Below, piece after piece: positions 12,240 to 25,000 of a stretch of 64,000 bases of DNA. Numbering within the stretch: position 1 is the stretch's first letter; every line of letters begins with the position of its first letter. Source of the stretch: Anaeramoeba ignava. Taxonomy: Eukaryota; Metamonada; Anaeramoebidae. Both the position numbers and the translations under genes were made by a program. Location of the stretch: the NCBI GenBank assembly GCA_028826165.1, contig JAPDFW010000056.1, positions 62,001 to 126,000 of the forward strand, read 5' to 3'. Under the pieces are notes generated by a model, which was not told where the DNA came from, searched no databases, and saw nothing but the letters and a program-made list of their open reading frames with translations.

Positions 12240-13470
12240 AAATCAAAATCAAAATTAAATCAAAATTAAATCAAATTAAATCAAATTAAATCAAATCAAA
12301 TCAAAATTAAATCAAAATTAAATCAAATCAAAATCAAAATTAAATCAAAATTAAATCAAAATCAAATCAAATCAAAATCAAATCAAATCAAAATTAAATC
12401 AAAATTAAATCAAAATCAAATCAAATCAAAATCAAATCAAATCAAAATTAAATCAAAATTAAATCAAATCAAATCAAAATTAAATCAAAATTAAATCAAA
12501 ATTAAAATCAAAATTAAATCAAAATTAAATCAAAATTAAATCAAAATTAAATCAAAATTAAATCAAAATTAAATCAAATTAAATCAAAATTAAATCAAAA
12601 TTAAATCAAAATTAAATCAAATCAAAATTAAATCAAAATTAAATCAAAATTAAATCAAAATCAAATCAAAATTAAATCAAAATTAAATCAAAATTAAAAT
12701 TAAATCAAAATTAAATCAAAATTAAATCAAATCAAAATTAAATCAAATCAAAATCAAATCAAAATCAAATCAAATCAAAATCAAATCAAAATCAAATTAA
12801 ATCAAAATTAAATCAAAATTAAAATTAAATCAAAATTAAATCAAAATTAAATCAAAATTAAATCAAAATTAAATCAAAATTAAATCAAAATTAAATCAAA
12901 ATCAAATCAAAATTAAATCAAAATTAAATCAAAATTAAATCAAAATTAAATCAAAATTAAATCAAAATTAAATCAAAATTAAATCAAAATTAAATCAAAA
13001 TTAAATCAAAATTAAATCAAAATTAAATCAAAATTAAATCAAAATTAAATCAAAATTAAATCAAAATTAAATCAAAATTAAATCAAAATTAAATCAAAAT
13101 TAAATCAAAATTAAATCAAAATTAAATCAAAATTAAATCAAATCAAATCAAATCAAATCAAAATTAAATCAAAATCAAAATTAAATCAAATTAAATCAAA
13201 TCAAAAAAAATTAAATCAAAATTAAATCAAAATTAAATCAAAATTAAATCAAAATTAAATCAAAATTAAATCAAAATTAAATCAAAATTAAATCAAAATT
13301 AAATCAAATCAAAATTAAATCAAAATCAAATTTAAATCAAATTAAATTAAATTAAATTAAATTAAATCAAATTTAAATCAAATTAAATTAAATTAAATCA
13401 AAATTAAATCAAAATCAAATCAAAATTAAATCGAAATTAAATCAAAATTAAATCAAAATTAAATCAATAA
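12240..13470 (-). repeat. 1.2-kb intron array of AAATCAAAATT 11-mer
   Basis: Tandem 11-mer with AAATC and AAAATC shorter variants, located in the intron between the ETSAK exon and the tail exon of copy 3. The same monomer recurs at 13877-14120 in another intron of the same gene, so the repeat type appears to have spread within the gene. Confidence 0.9.
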
Positions 13471-13876
13471 ATACGCTCTATTAATGTTCTAAAAGCCTTT
13501 TCAACATTTGTTCCATCTTTTGCTGATGTTTCCATGAATAAAACTTTATTTTCTTTTGCAAAATTTTCACCCTTAATTTATAATTAATTTTATAAAAAAA
13601 ATTTTCGAAATTAAAAAAAAAGTGGAACAAAAAATGGAACAAAAAATGGAACAAAAAATAATAAATAAATAAACCTTTTCTTTTGAAATTTTTCTTTTAT
13701 CTTCTAAATCACATTTATTTCCAATTATCATAAACATTGCATTTGTTTGCTCTTGTGATTTAAGTTCTTTAACCCAATAATCTAATTTATTGAAACTAGT
13801 TTGACTAGTAATATCATAAACAATAAAAATTAAAACAAATTAAATAAAAGTGCCATCTGAACCTCGATAAAAACTA

Positions 13877-14120
13877 AATAAATCAAATCAAATCAAATCA
13901 AAATTAAATCAAAATTAAATCAAAATTAAATCAAATCAAATCAAAATTAAATCAAAATTAAATCAAAATTAAATCAAAATTAAATCAAAATTAAATCAAA
14001 ATTAAATCAAATTAAAAAATTAAATCAAATTAAATCAAATTAAATCAAATTAAATTAAATTAAATCAAAATTAAATCAAATCAAAATTAAATCAAAATTA
14101 AATTAAATTGATTTCGAATT
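13877..14120 (-). repeat. Second AAATCAAAATT array in copy 3
   Basis: Same monomer as the 12240-13470 array, here in the post-switch-II intron. Confidence 0.85.
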
Positions 14121-15024
14121 AAATCAAAAATTCAAATTAAATACCTTTTAGTTATTGACCGAAATCTTTCTTGGCCTGCTGTGTCCTAAAATATTCAAAA
14201 AATAAAACAAAATGAAAATTTTAATCCAAATTTTGGATTGATTTTTATGTTTTTGTTTTTATTTTGTTTTTGTTTTTGTTTTTCATCAATTACCCAAATT
14301 AGTAGTTTTACTTTTTTATCATTAACTTCAACTATTTTTGTTTTAAATGAAGCTCCTAATGTAATTTCCGAATTTTCAAAAAATTTATCACTTTTTAAAC
14401 GGAAAATATTACAAGATAATAATTGTTATTTTTATTATTAAATTTGGAATTTAAAAAAGGAAAAAAACTTACTCACAAAATTTAGTTAAAATATTTGTTT
14501 TTCCAACAGAACTGTGTCCTAAATATTATTAATATTAAATTTAGTAATGAATACATTTTTAAATTTAATAATAATAGTAATAATAATGATAATATCTACC
14601 AATTAGAATAATTTTAAGTGTCAAATCATATTCAGTTTTAGAATTATCAATTTTCTGAAAAAGGAAAAAATTAATTAATTAATTAATTTATCAATAAACG
14701 AATTGTTTTTTTTTTCTATTATTATTTTATCAATAATTTACTTCAAATGATTCCATTATTTCTTGTTGTTTTTTAAAAAAATTGTTTTATTTCTTGTTGT
14801 AAATAAAAATAAAAATAAAATGAAAAAATGAAAAAAAATATTTTTTCCTTTTTTTGATCCACTTTATTTTCATTTTGATTTTGATTGTAATTTTCATTTT
14901 CATTTTCATTTTCATTGTAATTTTCATTGTGATTTTCATTTTAATTTAGATTTTTATTTTCATTTTGATTTTAATTTTCATTTTGATTTTAATTTTCATT
15001 TTAATTTTCATTGTAATTTCGAAT

Positions 15025-15823
15025 TTAACAACAACCAGACTTTGTTTTTCGATTTGAATTTGGATTTTGATTTTGATTTGGACCACTGAGGATGATACTA
15101 TTTGTTAAATTATTTTTTTTTTGGGAAACACTCAAAATTTCTATTAAAAAATTAAAATCAAAATTAAATTAAAAATCAAAATTAAAATCAAAATCAAAAC
15201 CAAAATCAAAATACCTTTTGTTAATACTTCGAATGCTTCTTCAATATTTGTTCCATCTTTTGCTGATGTTTCCATGAATAAAACATCATTTTCTTTTGCA
15301 AATTTTTCACCCTTAATTTATAATTAATTTTATAAAAAAAATTTTCGAAATTAAAAAAAAAGTGGAACAAAAAATGGAACAAAAATAATAAATAAACAAA
15401 CAAACCTTTTCTTTTGAAATTTTTCTTTTATCTTCTAAATCACATTTATTTCCAATTATCATAAACATTGCATTTGCTTGCTCTTGTGATTTAAGTTCTT
15501 TAATCCAGTAATCTAATTTATTAAAACTTTCTGGATTAGTAATATCATAAACAATAAAAACACCATTCGAACTCCGATAATAACTGAATGAATAAATTAA
15601 TATAAAATAAATTAATATAAAATCAATCAATCAATCAATCAATATAAAATCAATAAATCAATATAAAAATAAATCAATAAAAAATCAATATAAAATCAAT
15701 AAATCAATATAAAATAAATCAATCTAAAATCTCAATCAATATAAATCAATAAATCAATAAATCAATAAATCAATAAATCAATAAATCAATAAATCAATAA
15801 ATCAATAAATCAATATATCAATA

Positions 15824-15858
<35 letters not shown>

Positions 15859-16940
15859 AAATCAATAAATCAATAAATCAATATATCAATATAAAATCAA
15901 TAAATCAATCAATAAATATAATCAATATAAAATCAATATAAAAATCAATAAATATAAAATAAATCAATAAATCAATAAATCAATAAATCAATAAATCAAT
16001 AAATCAATAAATCAATAAATCAATAAATAAAATAAATAAATCAATAAATCAATATCAATCAATATAAAATCAAATAAAATCAATAAATCAATAAATCAAT
16101 AAATCAATAAATCAATAAATCAATAAATCAATAAATCAATAAATCAATAAATCAATAAATCAATATATCAATATATCAATATATCAATATAAAATCAATC
16201 AATATAAAATCAATATAAAATCAATCAATATTAAATCAATAATAAATCAATGATAAATCAATGTAAAATAAATATAAAATGAAATACAGTTTAGTCATTG
16301 ATTGATATCTTTCTTGACCTGCTGTATCCTAAAATAAACAAAATCAATAACAATTTTTTTAATAAAAATCCAAATTTTGAATTGATTATTTTTATTTTGT
16401 ATTTTTTACCCAAATTCGTAGTTCCACTTTTTTATCATTAATTTCAACTATTTGTGTTTTATATTCAACACCGATTGTAATTTGGAAATTTTCAGAAAAT
16501 TGATTACTTTTTAAATAATAGAATAATAGAATAATATTATTATTAATTTGGAATTAAATTGGAATTTAAAAAAGGAAAAAAAACTTACTCACAAAATTTA
16601 GTTAAAATATTTGTTTTTCCAACACCAGTGTGTCCTAAATATTATTAGTAATATTGATAATAATAATATTGTTATTATTTTTGTTTTGGAATTTAAAAAT
16701 AATATTTAGAATAATAAAATATTTACCAATTAAAATAAGTTTAAAATTAAAATCACAAGGAGTTGCAGAAAAATCAATTTTCTATAAAAAAAAGAAACAA
16801 GATTAATTAAAAATTAAAAGTAATTTTATTTTGGAAATTAAATTTTTAAATAAGTAAATTATTTTTATTTTTCAATTTTCTAATTTTCTAATTTTCTGAT
16901 TTTTATTTTATTAATAAATTACTTTAAATGATTCTATCAT
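15025..16940 (-). CDS. Rab11-like GTPase, divergent copy 4
   Basis: Start MIESFK, then KIDFSATPCDFNFKLILIG, P-loop GHTGVGKT, switch I FSENFQITIGVEYKTQ, switch [23 protein letters not shown]4 GNKCDLEDKRK, G5 [15 protein letters not shown], and a tail ending NRKTKSGCC. Every exon is open and every splice border canonical, so this copy looks functional. The start exon is only six codons. The post-switch-II intron is a TTTATTGA 8-mer array (15585-16285). Confidence 0.9.
15585..16290 (-). repeat. Post-switch-II intron with AAATCAAT 8-mer array
   Basis: Tandem AAATCAAT (plus-strand notation) with ATAAAATC variants. The same monomer family fills the equivalent intron in the next three genes, so these four genes share a more recent ancestor. 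Confidence 0.9.
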
Positions 16941-17125
16941 TTCTTTTTATTTTTTTAAAATGAAAAAAATGAAAAAAATGAAAAATGAAAAAATGATTTT
17001 CCTTTTTTTTTTGTTGTTGTTCCACTTTATTTTTAGATTTGAATTTAAATTTGGATTTGATAAATAATAAATTCAACAAACTTATTTTTATTTTAATTTA
17101 AATTTGAATTTGGTTTGATTTGAAT

Positions 17126-18033
17126 TTAACAACAACCAGCTTTTGTTTTTCGATTTAAATTTGGAGAACTAATGATAATACTATCTGTTTGAGTATTTTC
17201 TTTCTTTTTTTCAAAATTATTCAAAATTTCTATTAAAAAATTAAATTTAGAATTAAAATCAAAATTAAATTTAGAATTAAAATTAAAATCAAAATTAAAT
17301 TAAAAATCAAAATTAAAATTAAATCAAAATTAAAATCAAAACCAAAATTAAAATACCTTTTGTTAATGCTTCAAATGCCTCTTCAATATTTGTTCCTTCT
17401 TTTGCTGATGTTTCCATGAATAAAACATCATTTTTGTTTGCAAATTTTCACCCTTAATTTATAATTAATTTTATGAAAAAAATTTTCGAAATTAAAAAAA
17501 AAAGTGGAACAAAAAATGGAACAAAAAATAATAAATAAACAAACCTTTTCTTTTGAAATTTTTCTTTTATCTTCCAAATCACATTTATTTCCAAGTATCA
17601 TAAGCATTGCATTTGTTTGCTCTTGTGATTTAAGATCTTTAATCCAGTAATCTAATTTATTAAAACTTTCTGGATTAGTAATATCATAAACAATAAAAAC
17701 ACCATCAGAATTCCGATAAAAACTAAATCAATCAATCAATAAATAAATCAATATAAATCAATCAATAAAAAATCAATTAATATAAAATAAATCAATATAA
17801 AATCAATAAATCAATATTAAATCAATAAATCAATATTAAATCAATAAATCAATATTAAATCAATAAATCAATATTAAATCAATAAATCAATATTAAATCA
17901 ATAAATCAATAAATCAATATATCAATAAATCAATCAATATAAAATCAATATAAAATCAATAAATCAATATTAAATCAATAAATCAATAAATCAATAAATC
18001 AATATTAAATCAATGTAAATCAATAAATCAATA

Positions 18034-18064
<31 letters not shown>

Positions 18065-18200
18065 ATTAAATCAGTGTAAAATAAATCAATATTAAATCAA
18101 TAAATTAAATATATCAATAAATATAAAATCAATATCAAATCAATATAAAATCAATAAATCAATATATCAATATATCAATCAATATATCAATAAATAAATA

Positions 18201-18231
<31 letters not shown>

Positions 18232-19051
18232 AAATCAATAAATCAATAAATCAATAAATCAATAAATCAATATTAAATCAATGTAAATCAATAAATCAAT
18301 AAATCAATAAATCAATAAATCAATAAATCAATAAATCAATAAATCAATCAATATTAAATCAATAATAAATCAATAATAAATCAATGTAAAATAAATATAA
18401 AATGAAATACAGTTTAGTCATTGATTGATATCTTTCTTGACCTGCTGTATCCTAAAATAAACAAAATCAATAACAATTTTTTTAATCGAAATCCAAATTT
18501 TGAATTGATTATTTTTATTTTGTATTTTTTACCCAAATTTGTAATTTAATTTTCTTATTATTAATTTCAACTATTTGTGTTTTATATTCAACACCGATTG
18601 TAGTTTGGGAATTTTCAGAAAATTGATTACTTTTTAAATAATAGAATAATAGAATAATATTATTATTAATTTGGAATTAAATTGGAATTTAAAAAAGGAA
18701 AAAAACTTACTCACAAAATTTAGTTAAAATATTTGTTTTTCCAACAGCACCACGTCCTAAATATTATTAGTAATATTGATATTATTAATATTATTATTTT
18801 TGTTTTGAATTTAAAAATAATATTTAGAATAATAAAATATCTACCAATTAAAATAAGTTTAAAATTAAAATCACAAGGAGTTTCAGAAAAATCAATTTTC
18901 TATAAAAAAAAAAGAAACAAGATTAATTAAAAATTAAAAGTAATTTTATTTTGGAAATTAAATTTTTAAATAAGTAAATTATTTTTATTTTTTATTTTTC
19001 AATTTTCTGATTTTTATTTTATTAATAAATTACTTTAAATGATTCCATCAT
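17126..19051 (-). pseudogene. Rab11-like GTPase copy 5 with a one-base frameshift before ETSAK
   Basis: Start MMESFK, P-loop GRGAVGKT, switch [62 protein letters not shown], tail ending NRKTKAGCC. In the ETSAK exon the start reads GGTGAAAATTTGC where intact copies have one more A or T (GGTGAAAAATTTGC or GGTGAAAATTTTGC); the frame is lost before LFMETSAK. No alternative acceptor restores it. It differs from copy 4 mainly at this base, so it could be a young pseudogene or a homopolymer sequencing error. The post-switch-II intron is an AAATCAAT array. Confidence 0.65.
17722..18410 (-). repeat. Post-switch-II intron, AAATCAAT/ATTAAATCAATA array
   Basis: Same 8-mer family as copy 4, here with a longer ATTAAATCAATAAATCA variant repeated several times near 17815-17890. 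Confidence 0.9.
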
Positions 19052-19182
19052 TTCTTTTTATTTTTTTAAAATGAAAAAAAAGGAAAAAAAATGAAAAATG
19101 AAAAAATGATTTTCCTTTTTTTTTTGTTGTTCCGATTTATTTTTGGAATTTGTTTTAAAATGGAATTTATATAATAATTTGA

Positions 19183-19280
19183 AAAACCAAAAATCAAAAA
19201 CCAAAAATCAAAAATCAAAAATCAAAAATCAAAAATCAAAAATCAAAAACCAAAAATCAAAAATCAAAAATCAAAATAAA
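19183..19280 (-). repeat. AAAAATCA-type array in the 3' flank of copy 6
   Basis: About a dozen short AAAAATC/AAAAACC units lie immediately downstream of the stop codon (minus-strand sense). A shorter version of the same array follows copy 7 at about 21157-21208. Confidence 0.75.
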
Positions 19281-19281
19281 T

Positions 19282-21022
19282 TCAGCAACATTTTTTTTTG
19301 CGAGGCTGATTTAAATGAGTTTTAGGATTAAGCACAATACTATCTGTTTGAGTATTTTCTTTGTTTTGTAAGGCTTTTAAAATTTCTATTAAAAATTAAA
19401 ATCAGAATCAAAATCAAAATTAAATTCAAAATCAAAATCAAAATTAAATTCAAAATAAAAACCAAAATTAAATTTAAAATACCTTTTGTTAATGCTTCAA
19501 ATGCCTTTTCAATATTTGTTCCTTCTTTTGCTGAAGTTTCCAAAAATGAAATCCTTTTTGCTTTTGCAAATTTTTCACCCTTAATTTATAAATAATTTTA
19601 TAAAAAAAATTTTTAAAATTAAAAAAAAAGTGGAACAAAAAAATAACAAAAATAACAAATAAATAAGCAAACCTGTTCTTTTGAAATTTGTCTTTTATCT
19701 TCCAAATCACATTTATTTCCAAGTATCATAAACTTTGGGTTTATTTGTTCTTGTTCTTTAATTTCTTGAATCCAATAGTCTAATTTATCAAAACTTTCTG
19801 GATTAGTAATATCATAAACAACAAAAGCAGCATCTGCACGGCGATAATAACTGAATAAATATCAAAATATCAAAATATCAAAATATCAAAATATCAATAT
19901 ATCAATATATCAATATATCAATAAATCAATAAATCAATAAATCAATAAATCAATATAAAATCAATAAATAAATATATAAATATAAAATCAATATAAAATC
20001 AATAAATCAATATATCAATAAATCAATAAATCAATAAATAAATAAATAAATAAATCAATAAATCAATAAATCAATAAATCAATATATAAATCAATAAATC
20101 AATAAATCAATAAAATCAATATATCAATAAATAAATCAATATATCAATAAATAAATCAATATATAATCAATATATCAATATAAAATCAATATATCAATAT
20201 TAAATCAATAAATCAATAAATCAATATATCAATATAAAATCAATAAATCAATAAATCAATAAATCAATAAATCAATAAATCAATAAATCAATAAATCAAT
20301 AAAATCAATAAATCAATAAATCAATATAAAATAAATATAAAATCAAGTACGCTTTAGTTATTGAATGAAATCTTTCTTGACCTGCTGTATCCTAAAATAT
20401 CCAAAAATAAACAAAAATAAACAAAATCAATAACAATTTTTTTAATCAAAATCCAAATTTTGAATTGATTATTTTTATTTTGTATTTTTTACCCAAATTT
20501 GTAATTTAATTTTCTTATCATTAATTTCAACTATTTGTGTTTTATATTCAACAGCAATTGTAGATGTTGAATTGAAAGAAAAATGATCACTTTTTAAATA
20601 GTATAATAATATAAATATTATTATTATTATTATTATTATTTTGGAATTAAATTTGGAATTTAAAAAAGGAAAAAAAACTTACTCACAAAATTTAGTTAAA
20701 ATATTTGTTTTTCCAACAGAACTGTGTCCTAAATATTATTAGTGATATTGATATTAATAATTATTATTATTTTTGTTTTGAAATTTAAAAATAATATTTA
20801 GAATAATAAAATATTTACCAATTAAAACAATTTTAAAACTTAAATCACAAGGAGTTTCAGAAAAATCAATTTTCTATAAAAAAAAGAAACAAGATTAATT
20901 AAAAATTAAAAGTAATTTTATTTTGGAAATTAAATTTTTAAATAAGTAAATTATTTTTATTTTTCAATTTTTCTAATTTTCTGATTTTTATTTTATTAAT
21001 AAATTACTTTAAATGATTCCAT
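19282..21022 (-). CDS. Rab11-like GTPase, divergent copy 6
   Basis: Start MESFK, then KIDFSETPCDLSFKIVLIG, P-loop GHSSVGKT, switch [79 protein letters not shown], tail ending NQPRKKKCC. The exons are open. Switch I has TIAVEY where Rab11 has TIGVEF, and the segment after switch II (RRADAAF) is more divergent than in its neighbours, which may change effector choice. The final 80 nt of the tail exon and the 3' flank are nearly identical to copy 7. Confidence 0.88.
19857..20345 (-). repeat. Post-switch-II intron, AAATCAAT array
   Basis: Same 8-mer family, preceded on the exon-proximal side by a short AAAATATC array at 19860-19920. Confidence 0.9.
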
Positions 21023-21212
21023 TATTTCTTTTTATTTTTTTAAAATTAAAAAAAAGGAAAAAAATGAAAAATGAAAAAATGATTTTCCTTTTTTTTTTGT
21101 TGTTCCGATTTATTTTTGGAATTTGTTTTAAAATGGAATTTATATAATAATTTGAAAAATCAAAAATCAAAAATCAAAAATCAAAAACCAAAAACCAAAA
21201 ATCAAAATAAAT

Positions 21213-23101
21213 TCAGCAACATTTTTTTTTGCGAGGCTGATTTAAATGAGTTTTAGGATTAAGCACAATACTATCTGTTTGAGTATTGTTGTTCTTTTTT
21301 TGAGAAAGGTTTAACAACTCTATTAAAAATTAAAAATTAAAATCAAAATCAAAATTAAAATCAAAATCAAAATTAAATTCAAAATCAAAATTAAAATTAA
21401 AATTAAAATACCTTTTGTTAATATTTCGAATGCCTTTTCAATATTTGTTCCATCTTTTGCTGAAGTTTCCAAAAATGAGACTTTATTTTCTTTTGCAAAT
21501 TTTTGACCCTTAATTAATAATTAATTTTATGAAAACAAAGAAATTTTCAAAATTAAAAAAAAAGTGGAACAAAAAAATAACAAATAAATAACAAATAAAT
21601 AAACCTTTTCTTTTGGGACTATTCTTTCTTTTTCTAAATCAAATTTATTTCCAAGTATCATAAACTTTGCATCTGTTTGTTCTTGTTCTTTAAGTTCTTT
21701 AATCCAATATTCTAATCTATTAAAACTTTCTTCACTAGTAATATCATAAACAATAAAAGCACCATCAGAAGTTCGATAAAAACTAAATCAATAAATAAAT
21801 ATAAAATCAATATATAAATAAATCAATAAATATAAAATCAATCAATATAAAATCAATCAATATAAAATCAATCAATATAAAATCAATAAATAAATAAATA
21901 AATAAATCAATAAATCAATAAATCAATAAATCAATAAATATAAAATCAATCAATAAATCAATAAATAAATAAATCAATAAATCAATAAATCAATAATAAA
22001 TCAATAAATCAATAAATAAATCAATAAATAAATCAATAAATAAATCAATAAATAAATAAATCAATAAATCAATAAATCAATAAATCAATAAATCAATAAA
22101 TCAATAAATAAATCAATATAAAATAAATAAATCAATATAAAATCAATAAATCAATATAAAATCAATAATAAATCAATCAATATAGAATCAATAAATAAAT
22201 AAATAAATAAATCAATAAATCAATAAATCAATAAATCAATAAATCAATATAAAATCAATAAATAAATAAATAAATCAATATATAAATAAATCAATAAATA
22301 AATCAATAAATAAATAAATCAATAAATCAATATATAAATAAATCAATAAATAAATCAATAAATAAATAAATCAATAAATCAATATAAAATCAATCAATAT
22401 AAAATCAATATAAAATCAATAAATAAATCAATATAAAATCAATATAAAATCAAGTACGCTTTAGTTATTGAATGAAATCTTTCTTGACCTGCTGTATCCT
22501 AAAATATTTAAAAGCAAAAACAAAAATAAACAAAAATCAAAACCAATTTTTTTTAATCAAAATCCGAATTTTGAATTGATTATTTTTATTTTTTGATTAT
22601 TTTTATTTTTTGATTATTTTGTATTTTTTACCCAAATTTGTAAATTAATTTTCTTATCATTAATTTCAACTACTTTCGTTTTATATTCAACACCAATTGT
22701 AGATGTTGTGTTTAGAGAAAAATGATCACTTTTTAAATAGAAAATAATATCAATATTATTAATATTAATATTTTGGAATTAATTTATTTTTTCTTTATAA
22801 TTTAAAAAAGGAAAAAAAACTTACTCACAAAATTTAGTTAAAATATTTGTTTTTCCAACAGAACCACTTCCTAAATATTATTAGTGATATCATTAATATT
22901 ATTCTTGTTTTGAAATTTAATATGAAAATTTACCAATTAAAATAATTTTAAACATTAAACCATGTGAAGAAGTTTCAGGATTAGGTTTCTAAAAAAAAGA
23001 AAATTTTTATTTTTATTTTTATTTTTATTTTTATTTTTATTTTTATTTTTTTTTTTTTTCCGGTTTTTTTATTAATAAAAAAATAAAACCTTATATTCCA
23101 T
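21213..23101 (-). CDS. Rab11-like GTPase, divergent copy 7
   Basis: Start exon MEYK, then NPETSSHGLMFKIILIG, P-loop GSGSVGKT, switch [78 protein letters not shown], tail ending NQPRKKKCC. All exons are open. The tail is shared with copy 6 but the N-terminus resembles copy 8, so the gene looks mosaic. The post-switch-II intron is an AAATCAAT/AAATAAAT array (21783-22452). Confidence 0.88.
21783..22452 (-). repeat. Post-switch-II intron, AAATCAAT/AAATAAAT array
   Basis: Last member of the four-gene block that shares this monomer; here the AAATAAAT variant is more frequent. Confidence 0.9.
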
Positions 23102-23288
23102 TATTTATTTTTATTTTTAAATTTTTGAAAAAGGAAAAATGAAAAATGAAAAAATGATAAAAATGAAAAAAATGAAAAAAATGATAAAAATGAAAAAATC
23201 GATTTTTTCCCTTTTTTTTTGTTCCACTTTTTTTATTAAAAAAAATAAATTTGAAAAAAAAAATCAATAAATGAAATTAAAAAAAACC

Positions 23289-24622
23289 TTAACAGCATGG
23301 ACGAGGCTTTTTTGGATCAATAATAATTCTTTTAGAAAGTATAATACTATCAATTGGCTTATCGGTTTCATTTTCAAAAGTATTAAAAATTTCTAAATTT
23401 AAAATTAAAATCAAAATCAAAATCAAAAATCAAAATCAAAAATTAAAATTAAAATCAAAATCAAAATCAAAATTAAAATACCTTTTGTTAATATTTCAAA
23501 TGCCTTTTGAATATTTGTTCCATCTTTTGCTGAAGTTTCCATGAATAAAGCTTTATTTTCTTCTGCAAATTTTTGACCCTTAATTGATAAATAATTTTGA
23601 AAAAAATAAAAATTTCAAATTAAAAAAAAGTGGAACAAAAAAAATAATAAATAAAACAAACCATTTCTTTTGAAATTTTTCTTTCTTTTTCTAAATCACA
23701 TTTATTTCCAATTATCATTGGAATTGCATTTTCTTTTGCGTTTTTTTGAAATTCTTCAAACCAAAATTTTAATTTATTAAAACTTTCTTCATTAGTTATA
23801 TCATAAACAATAAAAGCACCAACTGCATCACGATAATGACTAATTAAATAATTTATAAATATTTATCAGTAATTTAATTCAAATAATTTAAATAAAGAAA
23901 AATATAAATACGTTCTGGAAACTGAAAGATATCTTTCTTCACCTGATGTATCCTAAAAAATTCAAAATCAAAAATCAAAATCAAAATCAAAATCAAAATC
24001 AAAATTAAAATGAAAATCAAAATGAAAATCAAAAATCAAAATCAAAATTCAAAATCAAAATCAAAATCAAAATGAAAATGAAAATGAAAATCAAAATGAA
24101 AATCAAAATGTTTTTGAAAATCAAAATCAAAATTAAAATCAAAATTAAAATCAAAATCAAAATTCTTTCCTTTAATTTCAAAAATTCTATAACAAAATCA
24201 ATATCAATTGTAATTTGTGAATTTGGATTAAATTTATTTCTTTTATAAATTAAATTAAAATTAATTTTGGATTAAATTTATTTCTTTTATAAATTAAATT
24301 AAAATTAAATAAAAAAAATAAGAATAAAATTATTGCTTTGGAAATAAAGTTAAAATTTACTTTTGAAATCTACTAATAATATTTGTTTTTCCAGCTGCTC
24401 TATTCCCTGATTATTATTTTATTATTTAATTATTATTCAATTATTGTTTTTCAAATAAATATTTTACCAATTAAAATAACTTTAAATGAACGATCATATT
24501 CTTCATTATCTTTCTAAATATTTTATTTTTGATTTTTATTTAAAAAATAATAATAAATTTTTGTTAATTTAAAATGAAAAAAAGAAATTAATTAATAAAA
24601 AAAATAAAACCTTATATTCCAT
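23289..24622 (-). pseudogene. Rab11-like GTPase copy 8, switch I exon truncated by repeat
   Basis: MEYK start, KDNEEYDRSFKVILIG, P-loop [62 protein letters not shown], tail ending KKPRPCC. The exon after the P-loop begins normally (NKFNPNSQITIDIDF) but then carries a one-base deletion relative to its paralogues. It runs into an AATTTTGATTTTG array at about 24180, so the end of the exon, the conserved Trp and the GT donor are gone. The repeat offers no donor. Probably a pseudogene. The Gln of DTAGQE is Glu here. Confidence 0.75.
23955..24165 (-). repeat. AAAATC array that has replaced an exon end and donor site
   Basis: AAAATC/AAAATG units occupy the intron before the DTSGEE exon and abut the broken switch I exon of copy 8 directly. 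Confidence 0.8.
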
Positions 24623-24824
24623 TATTTATTTTTATTTTTAATTTTTTTGAAATGAAAAAAATGATAAAAATGAAAAAATGAAAAAATCATTTTTTCCCTT
24701 TTTTTTTGTTCCACTTTTTTTATTAAAAAAAAACCTTAACAGCATGAAATATCATTTTGTGAATCAGGATTATTAATAGTAATATTATCTTTCTTTTGTT
24801 TGTTTTCAAAAACATTTAAAATTA

Positions 24825-25000
24825 TAATTAAAATAAAAATTAAAATTAAAATTAAAATTAAAATTATAATTAAAATCAATATAAAAATTAAAATTAAAAT
24901 TAAAATTAAAATTATAATTAAAATCAATATAAAAATTAAAATTAAAATTAAAATTATAATTAAAATCAATATAAAAATTAAAATTAAAATTAAAATTTAA
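24825..25000 (-). repeat. AAAATTAAAATTATAATT compound array
   Basis: A higher-order array: blocks of AAAATT units separated by ATAATTAAAATCAATATA, repeated three times, lie between the tail exon and the remnant ETSAK exon of copy 9. Confidence 0.8.

Larger units (their letters stand above)
12139..14756 (-). pseudogene. Rab11-like GTPase copy 3 with in-frame stop in the G-domain
   Basis: Exons match the family: start MESFEKIDNSKTEYDL, P-loop GHSSVGKT, switch I ending ENSEITLGASFKTK (TLGASF instead of TIGVEF), [30 protein letters not shown], tail ending SKKSEDKCC. In the FYRGSDGTFI exon an extra 21 nt lies between FI and VYDIT; it begins with TAA (plus-strand 13840-13842) in the reading frame. 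No GT-AG pair would remove it. The product would stop before G4, so it is probably a pseudogene, unless the insertion is an assembly error or polymorphism. Its last intron is a 1.2-kb AAATCAAAATT array. Confidence 0.75.

Noticed and set aside
12240-13470. Possible CRISPR array because of regular short repeats
   Set aside because: Units are 11 nt and contiguous without unique spacers, and the setting is a spliced eukaryotic gene.
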